DNA of 56,767 nt, taken from IMG/VR virus record IMGVR_UViG_3300036717_000095, positions 1-56,767 of that record. One strand, 5' to 3'. Source of the stretch: a virus. Below are positions 52,202 to 56,767 of the stretch, piece by piece. How positions within the stretch are numbered: the first letter of the stretch is position 1; each line of letters starts with the position of its first letter. Position numbers and translations under genes: made by a program. Below the pieces are notes generated by a model. The model saw nothing but the letters and a program-made list of their open reading frames with translations, ran no database searches and was not told the DNA's origin.

Positions 52202-52924
52202 ATGGAGACACAAGAGCCACAAAAAGAGTTGGAGATCTTGGAACAAACCACAAAAAAAGGAAAACAGGTCGAACCCGTCTCGACTGCCGACATTGCTAAA
52301 CGGGGAGGCTTTTACCATTGCACGGATAGATTGCCGAATGGGAAAAGATGTAAAGCGAAGTTCACGGAGCGTCGTTTCCTCGGTAGACATCGTACCACGC
52401 ATGGCGTCCTTGGTACGGGGTCTTCATCTGTGAAGAAGCGAGGAAAAAAACAGCGGGAACAAACACAGCGGGAACAAACACCACAATCAATAACTGTGTA
52501 CAGGACGAACGGAAGCTACCCATGTCCTGTGCCAGACTGCGTTTTCGATAGTGCAAGTTCCTTCGGTGTGAAGACTCACCTCAGAAGCAAACACCGAATC
52601 CTGCAAGTGATCCTCGGAAAAAAATCTGACCAAGAAGGAGAAAACAATGGCGGCATCGATAGCAGTCCAACCACGCGACTCGTCAAAGCCAAAAAAAACG
52701 GAAAAGGAAACCCGTGGTCTCCAGAAGCCCTTTCCGGTTTCTTATATGCCCACCTCGACACTCACCTTGAAAATGCAAGCCAAGGGGACCCGAGCACTAG
52801 AGCGCATATTTCCCACCGGCTCACTGAGTTTCTTTCCCATTCGGTATTACGGAGTGGATTACAGGACCGGGAAGGATCGGTTCGGAACGCCGAACATCTG
52901 TCCCCAATGTTTCGCGAGACCTGA
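52202..52924 (+). CDS. protein with two C2H2 zinc-finger-like motifs
   Basis: Up to 240 residues. Motif 1: C40, C50, H63, H67 in YHCTDRLPNGKRCKAKF and RRFLGRHRTTHG. Motif 2: C108, C113, H126, H131 in YPCPVPDCVFDSASSFG and TKTHL-type spacing (C-x4-C-x12-H-x4-H). Basic Gln/Lys linker between them. It looks able to bind nucleic acid. From about 52640 onward the frame overlaps another gene with much better coding character, so the true C-terminus may be shorter or the frame may change. C2H2 fingers of this style are rare in bacteria. Confidence 0.6.
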   Translation: METQEPQKELEILEQTTKKGKQVEPVSTADIAKRGGFYHCTDRLPNGKRCKAKFTERRFLGRHRTTHGVLGTGSSSVKKRGKKQREQTQREQTPQSITVYRTNGSYPCPVPDCVFDSASSFGVKTHLRSKHRILQVILGKKSDQEGENNGGIDSSPTTRLVKAKKNGKGNPWSPEALSGFLYAHLDTHLENASQGDPSTRAHISHRLTEFLSHSVLRSGLQDREGSVRNAEHLSPMFRET

Positions 52925-53018
52925 CCAGGGAGTGCCGCAACATCTACGTGCAAAGTGGATCACCTTTCATTACGTGGTCCAGCATGGTGGCGGTCGGAGA
53001 GTTCGTTTAATTCAATAA
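52647..53018 (+). CDS. early protein overlapping the zinc-finger gene
   Basis: 123 residues with AAGGAG upstream of the ATG. Sensible coding to the end: FPTGSLSFFPIRYYGVDYRT, NICPQCFARPDQGVPQHLRA, FHYVVQHGGGRRVRLIQ. A single CxxC may pair with a partner Cys elsewhere. 278 bases overlap with the 52202 frame. No family recognised. Confidence 0.58.
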   Translation: MAASIAVQPRDSSKPKKTEKETRGLQKPFPVSYMPTSTLTLKMQAKGTRALERIFPTGSLSFFPIRYYGVDYRTGKDRFGTPNICPQCFARPDQGVPQHLRAKWITFHYVVQHGGGRRVRLIQ

Positions 53019-53024
53019 AGACCG

Positions 53025-53180
53025 TTGTGCGGGGTGGACTTGTGCGGGGCTGAGATCGATAACCAGATCCTCGGTTGCTGGTGCAAACCACGGCCTTGCC
53101 ATGGGGACGTGTTGATTAGGCTCAGAAAGGAACAGCTCAAAAACGAAGGCCCTGCATTCGTAGTCTTCGGACGGTGCTAA
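53025..53180 (+). CDS. short DUF4326-like protein or remnant
   Basis: 51 codons from a TTG at 53025 (GTG at 53034 is an alternative) to TAA at 53178. The core LGCWCKPRPCHGDVL is the hallmark of the C-terminus of DUF4326. The usual N-terminal two thirds are missing, so this is either a truncated copy or a mini-version. Cys/His-rich. Lies just before the phosphoesterase gene. Confidence 0.55.
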   Translation: MCGVDLCGAEIDNQILGCWCKPRPCHGDVLIRLRKEQLKNEGPAFVVFGRC

Positions 53181-53183
53181 AAA

Positions 53184-53744
53184 ATGATGCCCAAAACTCG
53201 TCGGTGGGTCGTTTCGGATAGTCACTTGGGGCACTCTTCCCCGACGTTTCAGGCGCACACCCGCCGACCGAAGAATGTGGACGAGATATTCACCAAGGCG
53301 TGCAAACGCCTGATCGGTCCCGATGATCTCGTGATCCATGTGGGAGACGTATGCTTCAACTTCTTCGACCTCAAGGCATGGTTTGCTGACATGCCGGGGC
53401 GCTGGGTACTGGTGCGCGGCAATCACGACAGTCGCAGCCTTAGTTGGTACATGAGCCACGGCTTTGCATTCGCTTGCGAAGCGCTAGAACTTGGCGGGGT
53501 GTATTTCACGCACAAACCATCGGAGACCTTACCGAAGGGCTGTCAGTGGAACGTGCATGGTCACCTGCACAACCGTGTGCCGACCGACTTCAAGAAATAT
53601 CCGCACTGCAAACTCTTCGCCTTGGAACACAGCAAGTATGAACCGATGCTGCTCGACAAGTTCCTGCGTAAAGGTTGCCCTGGTGGTATTACCGTGCCTA
53701 CCGAGGAAGACCTAACAGAGATGAGCGAGGTGGATCATCCGTGA
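53184..53744 (+). CDS. calcineurin-like metallophosphoesterase
   Basis: 186 residues with the complete metal-binding set: D12 and H14 in SDSHLGH, D55 in VGDVCFN, N80-H81 in RGNHDS, H in YFTHKPSE, and HGHLHN. It belongs to the small single-domain class found in phages and bacteria. It could hydrolyse a nucleotide, a nucleic-acid end or a signalling molecule. The stop overlaps the start of the macro-domain gene (GTGA), so the two may act together. Confidence 0.85.
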   Translation: MMPKTRRWVVSDSHLGHSSPTFQAHTRRPKNVDEIFTKACKRLIGPDDLVIHVGDVCFNFFDLKAWFADMPGRWVLVRGNHDSRSLSWYMSHGFAFACEALELGGVYFTHKPSETLPKGCQWNVHGHLHNRVPTDFKKYPHCKLFALEHSKYEPMLLDKFLRKGCPGGITVPTEEDLTEMSEVDHP

Positions 53745-54358
53745 AAACTCCTCTACAGATTCGTGAAAACCGATGCGTAAGGTGCGGTGCTCCTATCTCG
53801 ATGCACTCTTCTTTCTCGCTTTGCAAAACATGCCGAAGGCTTTTCTGGTCCAAACACGGGGTGCCCATGATCGAATTTCGTAGCGGCGATATTCTGAAGG
53901 ATGAATCGGAGGCACTCGTCAACCCAGTGAATTGCGTCGGTATCATGGGTCGCGGCCTTGCCTTACAGTTCAAGGACACTTATCCCGACAACTTCAAATT
54001 CTATGCAGCAGCTTGCCAGCGCAATGAAGTCCAGCCGGGGCGAATGCTGGTGTTCGAAACAGGAAAGCTCTCGCCGCCACACTACATCATTAACTTTCCA
54101 ACCAAGCGACACTGGCGAGACAAGAGCCGGATCGAGGATATCCAGGGTGGGTTGAAGACGTTGGTGGAAGAGGTTCTGGCCCGTGGTATTTGGTCAATTG
54201 CTATTCCATCGCTGGGGAGCGGATTAGGTGGACTCGATTGGGCGACCGTCAGACCGCATATCGAGGACGCGGCAAAAATACTTGCCGATGTTTGCGTTTG
54301 CGTGGTAGTTTACGAACCGAAAATGCCGGGAGTAAAGCAGCAATCGATAGTGAAATAA
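53741..54358 (+). CDS. zinc ribbon fused to a DarG-like macro domain
   Basis: 205 residues from GTG at 53741, overlapping the previous stop. Residues 10-35 are a four-Cys ribbon (RCVRCGAP, LCKTCRR). Residues 43-195 are a macro domain close to the DarG class: SGDILKDESEALVNPVNCVG, IMGRGLALQFKDTYPDNF, INFPTKRHWRDKSRIED and AIPSLGSGLGGLDWATV. DarG removes ADP-ribose that DarT places on thymidines of single-stranded DNA. No DarT toxin is seen here, so an antidote against host DarTG defence is likely. The ribbon may guide it to DNA. Confidence 0.85.
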   Translation: MKTPLQIRENRCVRCGAPISMHSSFSLCKTCRRLFWSKHGVPMIEFRSGDILKDESEALVNPVNCVGIMGRGLALQFKDTYPDNFKFYAAACQRNEVQPGRMLVFETGKLSPPHYIINFPTKRHWRDKSRIEDIQGGLKTLVEEVLARGIWSIAIPSLGSGLGGLDWATVRPHIEDAAKILADVCVCVVVYEPKMPGVKQQSIVK

Positions 54359-54410
54359 TTTCGCTATTATGCCACTTTATATGAGTGAAAATAAAATTTC
54401 TCAGTTGTTG

Positions 54411-54721
54411 GGTAGTGTCCTAAACTTGCGTTGAAGAAAACAGCAGTCGGTAACTGGAAAAACGGCCTCAGCCTTGACGACGCTTACGCACATTTGGAAG
54501 ATGTTTTTGAGGCACTTCTGGAATAACGTAGTCGCCCTCAGTTCTCCAACGAATACGGCCTCGCAGTGCCGCGTTCCTGACACGTTCAGGCAAGCATATC
54601 TTGCAAAACGGGTTCTCTTGGTACTCAAGCCCCGTGCACGTCATCTCTCGCCCACAGTAACGGCAGCGTCGAATCCTAGCCAAAATCATCTCTGCCATGG
54701 CGGCAAGATTAGGACACTACC
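54411..54721. mobile_element. 311-bp inverted-repeat element (MITE-like) with a cargo gene
   Basis: The ends are inverted repeats: GGTAGTGTCCTAA, one mismatch, then CTTGC (18 of 19 bases agree). A 9-bp direct duplication flanks them. No transposase fits inside; only a 76-residue zinc protein does. It inserted into the stop codon of a minus-strand gene: joining the flanks restores TAC AAC AAC TGA. The end sequence and 9-bp duplication are compatible with IS1-like movement, but the family is not certain. Confidence 0.85.
54468..54698 (-). CDS. zinc-ribbon protein carried inside the small element
   Basis: 76 residues. CRYCGREMTCTGLEYQEN, then FCKICLPERVRNAALRGR, give a CxxC-x-CxxC ribbon. The tail is basic (PNVRKRRQG). 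The gene fills the inverted-repeat element almost completely. It could be the N-terminal zinc part of a former transposase, or a captured passenger. Not recognised. Confidence 0.6.
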   Translation of the reverse strand: MAEMILARIRRCRYCGREMTCTGLEYQENPFCKICLPERVRNAALRGRIRWRTEGDYVIPEVPQKHLPNVRKRRQG

Positions 54722-54994
54722 CAGTTGTTGTACTTTGCCTTCCCCTTGCGAACCACTCGATACTGCGGCGCACCGAGCCGCTGTACCTGGCGCTCAAGGA
54801 TGTCAATCCTCTCGCCCAGTTCGGTTCCGAGTTTGCACGAGCCAGCGAGCGTGATCCGTGAGCAGTTGGGTGTGGTCGGGATCGTGTGTTGAGGCCAATT
54901 TGAGTGCATCCTTGACCTGCCGTTGCAGCTTCCAGAAGCCCCTCGTTTCCCCTAGCCAAAACGTTAGTTTTTCGGTTGTTTGCGGGTCAGTCAA
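54709..54994 (-). pseudogene. frameshifted gene ending at the inserted element
   Basis: Two coding-like halves lie in different frames. The first starts at a TTG (54994): LTFWLGETRGFWKLQRQVKD, TQLLTDHARW, then stops early. The second, in the +1 frame, continues LGERIDILERQVQRLGAPQY, RVVRKGKAKYNNW. Joining them near 54830-54860 gives a natural helical protein of about 90 residues. Insertion of the element altered its last residues from NN-stop to NNWVVS. It may be decaying, or use a +1 shift. Confidence 0.58.
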
Positions 54995-54996
54995 AT

Positions 54997-55110
54997 TCAG
55001 TCGTCCCAGCCTTGATATGTCATGTCGAAGCCCTCCCGTTTCAGCGTTGTATTATGCCGCTTAAACTCCAAGCTGCTTAATACGCTTCTCGGTCGCTTTG
55101 CTTTTGCCAT
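54997..55110 (-). CDS. 37-residue basic peptide
   Basis: MAKAKRPRSVLSSLEFKRHN, then KREGFDMTYQGWDD, ending three bases before the next start. N-terminal half strongly basic. The only upstream signal is weak. The codon pattern is natural and no competing frame is present. Confidence 0.5.
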   Translation of the reverse strand: MAKAKRPRSVLSSLEFKRHNTTLKREGFDMTYQGWDD

Positions 55111-55121
55111 AGTAAACTTTT

Positions 55122-55343
55122 TTACGGAGTCGTGAGTCCCAACATCGCAGCCACTGATTCCTTGGCGGCTGCGGTTTTATTCTTCGTTCTCTTCCTGTAC
55201 TGCCGTGGTATCTCCGAGATCAAAAGTTCCACGAGTTGCCGGGTGGCTTCCAGCCTGGTATCGGCGGGCAGGTTTTCGCTTGCCTTGTCTGCGGCGATCT
55301 CAATCAATACTTTCTTCAGCCGTTGCCTTGTGTTAACGGGCAT
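55122..55343 (-). CDS. small helical protein
   Basis: 73 residues: NTRQRLKKVLIEIAADKASE, then PADTRLEATRQLVELLISEI and a Lys-rich tail. The motif LPADTRLEATRQLVELL occurs in small phage and host proteins I cannot name. Probably a helical bundle that binds protein or nucleic acid. Confidence 0.6.
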   Translation of the reverse strand: MPVNTRQRLKKVLIEIAADKASENLPADTRLEATRQLVELLISEIPRQYRKRTKNKTAAAKESVAAMLGLTTP

Positions 55344-55399
55344 AATTTAGGGCGGGTGCGGGGATGGGGGCAAGCGGGGGCCTTTGCATCCCCGCATGG

Positions 55400-55576
55400 T
55401 TAGAAGAGGAACGTAACTACTTTCCATGCTCCGTGCGCGGTTTTCACCGGGTGGACCACGGGATAGGACACGACCTTGGCGGTACGCTTCACAACATGGC
55501 CGACAACATGAGCCGGAGCAGCCGAGGCGAAACCGCACAAGATCAGCGAGAGAAAGAGTGCAGAGAGCTTTTTCAT
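55400..55576 (-). CDS. 58-residue exported protein
   Basis: MKKLSALFLSLILCGFASA is a classic signal sequence with cleavage before AP. The mature part of about 38 residues is rich in Val and His (HVVGHVVKRTAKVVSYPVVH). AAAGGA lies five bases upstream of the ATG. Resembles small secreted proteins of host bacteria. A plus-strand frame over the same bases is a shadow. Confidence 0.68.
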   Translation of the reverse strand: MKKLSALFLSLILCGFASAAPAHVVGHVVKRTAKVVSYPVVHPVKTAHGAWKVVTFLF

Positions 55577-55610
55577 TGGAGTCCTTTTGTACCGGTTTTA
55601 GCAAAATTTT

Positions 55611-55705
55611 CACATGGCCAAGATAATTAACATGGCCAAGTCCAATGTCAATCTCTTTTAAGCGAGAGCGATTCTTTTTTAGGGAAGAGCACGGTGACCG
55701 TGCTC
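55611..55705. repeat. direct repeats and a perfect palindrome
   Basis: ACATGGCCAAG occurs at 55612-55622 and 55630-55640. GAGCACGGT-G-ACCGTGCTC (55687-55705) is a perfect palindrome. Neither is followed by a T-run in either direction. They lie in the 190-base gap between two minus-strand genes and may be binding sites. Confidence 0.5.
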
Positions 55706-55767
55706 CTCCTAGCGATTGGTTACTTGTCTTTAGCGATCAGCAAGAGCCAGCAATCGCGCTGGGAAAA

Positions 55768-55989
55768 CTAGTCTTTGCGGTTTGGTTGAACCGTGCCATG
55801 ATGCTGTTTCGCTTTCACGGCGGCACTTTCAGTAACCTTGTCCACGTCCTTGGACGTTCCAACATACACGTTGGGGTGTAACCCACGGCTCATGCCTAAA
55901 CCTTCGCGTTTAAGGATGTCTTCCCAGTAGGCAGGATCGGTTCTGGATGTGTCTATTGTTTCAGGTGGAACGGGTGTTAATCTTTTCAT
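55768..55989 (-). CDS. conserved small hypothetical protein
   Basis: 73 residues: DPAYWEDILKREGLGMSRGL, then PNVYVGTSKDVDKV. The D-P-x-YW-x3-L-x3-GLG pattern is known to me from other soil phages and their hosts. No function known. Follows the HTH gene by seven bases. Confidence 0.62.
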   Translation of the reverse strand: MKRLTPVPPETIDTSRTDPAYWEDILKREGLGMSRGLHPNVYVGTSKDVDKVTESAAVKAKQHHGTVQPNRKD

Positions 55990-55996
55990 GGGCCAG

Positions 55997-56305
55997 TTAG
56001 CATGTCCCTGGTACTATTGGCAAAGATACCCTCTTTTTAGACAACCTATCTAGCACCATTTCAACGGCTTTCAAGGTTTCCCCTAGTTCGTCTGCGATCT
56101 CTTGGGCGGACTGGTTGTTGCACCAATACAAGATGGCGATGGTGGATTGACGCACCTCTCTGTCACCGCATACATGGTTTAGGATGGTAGAAGGTTTAAT
56201 AGCCCAACTTGGACGGTTCTTCCGAGCGTTGGTGAGTTTAATAGGGGGCGGCGGAACGGCTGTGATCTCTGCGTAATGTTCGGCAACATCTTGATTTTGA
56301 AACAT
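55997..56305 (-). CDS. sigma-region-4-like HTH protein
   Basis: 102 residues. The C-terminal half reads REVRQSTIAILYWCNNQSAQ then EIADELGETLKAVEMVLDRL, the helix-turn-helix layout of sigma-70 region 4. No region 2 is present. It could redirect RNA polymerase or act as a simple regulator. AGGAGG stands before the ATG, and a strong promoter drives it. First gene of the right-hand leftward set. Confidence 0.65.
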   Translation of the reverse strand: MFQNQDVAEHYAEITAVPPPPIKLTNARKNRPSWAIKPSTILNHVCGDREVRQSTIAILYWCNNQSAQEIADELGETLKAVEMVLDRLSKKRVSLPIVPGTC

Positions 56306-56354
56306 GGTTTCCTCCTGTCTGCGCTCAAACTCTTTTGGATAGTTCCCTAATTTA

Positions 56355-56383
56355 TTATACTAGACTATTGACACGATGTCACA
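56355..56383 (-). promoter_or_regulatory. promoter for the HTH gene
   Basis: Read on the minus strand: GTGACA (56378-56383), 17-base spacer, TATAAT (56355-56360). It overlaps the divergent promoter for the repeat gene. Confidence 0.75.
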
Positions 56384-56398
56384 TTCTTGGGTAGAATT
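56369..56398 (+). promoter_or_regulatory. promoter for the repeat gene
   Basis: TTGACA (56369-56374), 18-base spacer, TAGAAT (56393-56398). Its -35 lies within the spacer of the opposite promoter, so the two probably compete. Confidence 0.6.
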
Positions 56399-56483
56399 GT
56401 TTTTTAGGAACAGTTAAAATCAGGGCGGCGATTGACGTTCTACACCGCGAAGAGTCGGGCGATTGCAGGAGGGCACTACATAA

Positions 56484-56767
56484 ATGAAATACGAAGGAAA
56501 AGTTACCGAGCAGGCGAAAACCGTGTACGCCAGAGGTTGCACCTCGCTCACCGAACTGAAGGCCGAGCAGGCGAAAACCGTGTACGCCAGAGGTTGCACC
56601 TCGCTCACCGAACTGAAGGCCGAGCAGGCGGAAACCGTGGACGCCAGCGGTTGCACCTCGCTCACCGAACTGAAGGCCGAGCAGGCGAAAACCGTGTACG
56701 CCAGCGGTTGCACCTCGCTCACCGAACTGAAGGCCGAGCAGGCGAAAACCGTGTACGCCAGCGGTTG
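56484..56767 (+). CDS. leucine-rich-like tandem repeat protein (partial)
   Basis: Starts MKYEGKVTEQAKTVYARGCT, with GGAGGG upstream. From 56508 it is a chain of 19-residue units with consensus A-E-Q-A-K-T-V-Y-A-x-G-C-T-S-L-T-E-L-K, cut by the window end after more than four. The spacing of Leu, Val, Cys resembles short leucine-rich-type repeats seen in proteins of the DUF6745 neighbourhood. Likely a solenoid that binds a protein. Length unknown. Confidence 0.7.
   Translation, partial: MKYEGKVTEQAKTVYARGCTSLTELKAEQAKTVYARGCTSLTELKAEQAETVDASGCTSLTELKAEQAKTVYASGCTSLTELKAEQAKTVYASG
56508..56767. repeat. 57-bp tandem repeats
   Basis: Units start at 56508, 56565, 56622, 56679 and 56736. They are almost identical in DNA; the variable positions are AGA or AGC in the 'A-x-G' codon and a few bases in the third unit. 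The near identity at DNA level points to recent expansion. Confidence 0.9.

Larger units (their letters stand above)
54402..54730. repeat. 9-bp target site duplication around a small element
   Basis: CAGTTGTTG occurs at 54402-54410 and 54722-54730 in direct orientation, exactly abutting the inverted-repeat ends at 54411 and 54721. Confidence 0.88.

Noticed and set aside
56508-56767. CRISPR-like array
   Set aside because: The 57-bp units are continuous and in frame, with no unique spacers; this is a coding tandem repeat.
1-56767. Integrase, repressor pair or attachment sites for lysogeny
   Set aside because: No recombinase or classic repressor was seen on either strand, so I do not claim a temperate phage. 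The genome parts outside the window could still hold them.

Overview
The window is a large piece of a tailed double-stranded DNA bacteriophage genome, or of a metagenomic contig of one. It holds a portal, a terminase large subunit, a major capsid protein of the N4-gp56 type, a scaffold-like protein, two head-tail adaptors, a very large tail protein and several long internal-virion-like proteins. I see no tape-measure protein, tail sheath, integrase or excisionase. This fits a short-tailed (podovirus-like), probably strictly lytic phage. The host cannot be fixed. The Ser/Thr/Gly-rich, cysteine-bearing exported proteins, several with cleavage sites ending in A-Q, look like secreted proteins of soil bacteria such as Acidobacteriota; that is an inference only. 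No DNA polymerase, helicase or primase lies here, so the genome continues beyond the window, and genes are cut at both ends.

Layout. (1) 1-2326, plus strand: a compact set with a 5'-deoxyribonucleotidase, a dATP/dGTP diphosphohydrolase-like protein, a MazG-like pyrophosphohydrolase, a ClpP-like protease and a small membrane protein, linked by TAATG and ATGA overlaps and closed by two strong terminators (2361-2473). (2) 44837 down to 2472, minus strand: one long late region of about 42 kb. It starts at a strong sigma-70-type promoter and passes through small proteins, a Met-tRNA, small membrane and zinc proteins and a lysin. It continues through exported fibre-like proteins, terminase (with an intein in its P-loop), portal, scaffold, capsid, adaptors and tail protein, and ends with ejection-type virion proteins. 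(3) 45263-54358, plus strand: an early or accessory region of about 20 small genes. Many belong to hypothetical families known to me from phages, plasmids and other mobile DNA. Most intergenic gaps carry a hairpin with conserved flanks but changed stem sequence. At its right end are a metallophosphoesterase and a DarG-like macro-domain protein. (4) 56305 down to 54402, minus strand: small genes led by a sigma-region-4-like HTH protein. The last gene is interrupted at its stop codon by a 311-bp inverted-repeat element with 9-bp target duplications. (5) 56484 to the end, plus strand: a 57-bp tandem-repeat gene cut by the window edge.

How the parts work together (inference). A control region around 44.8-45.3 kb fires rightward early expression and leftward late expression. 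Early proteins probably remodel the host and counter defence; the macro domain could reverse DarT-type DNA ADP-ribosylation. The plus-strand set at the left end adjusts nucleotide pools. The late operon makes the virion and, unusually, at least six large or medium proteins with export signals.

The points most worth a second look are the family of covarying intergenic hairpins, the exported-protein cluster, the small inverted-repeat element, the macro-domain protein, the P-loop intein, and several places where coding signal runs past any canonical start codon or changes frame.
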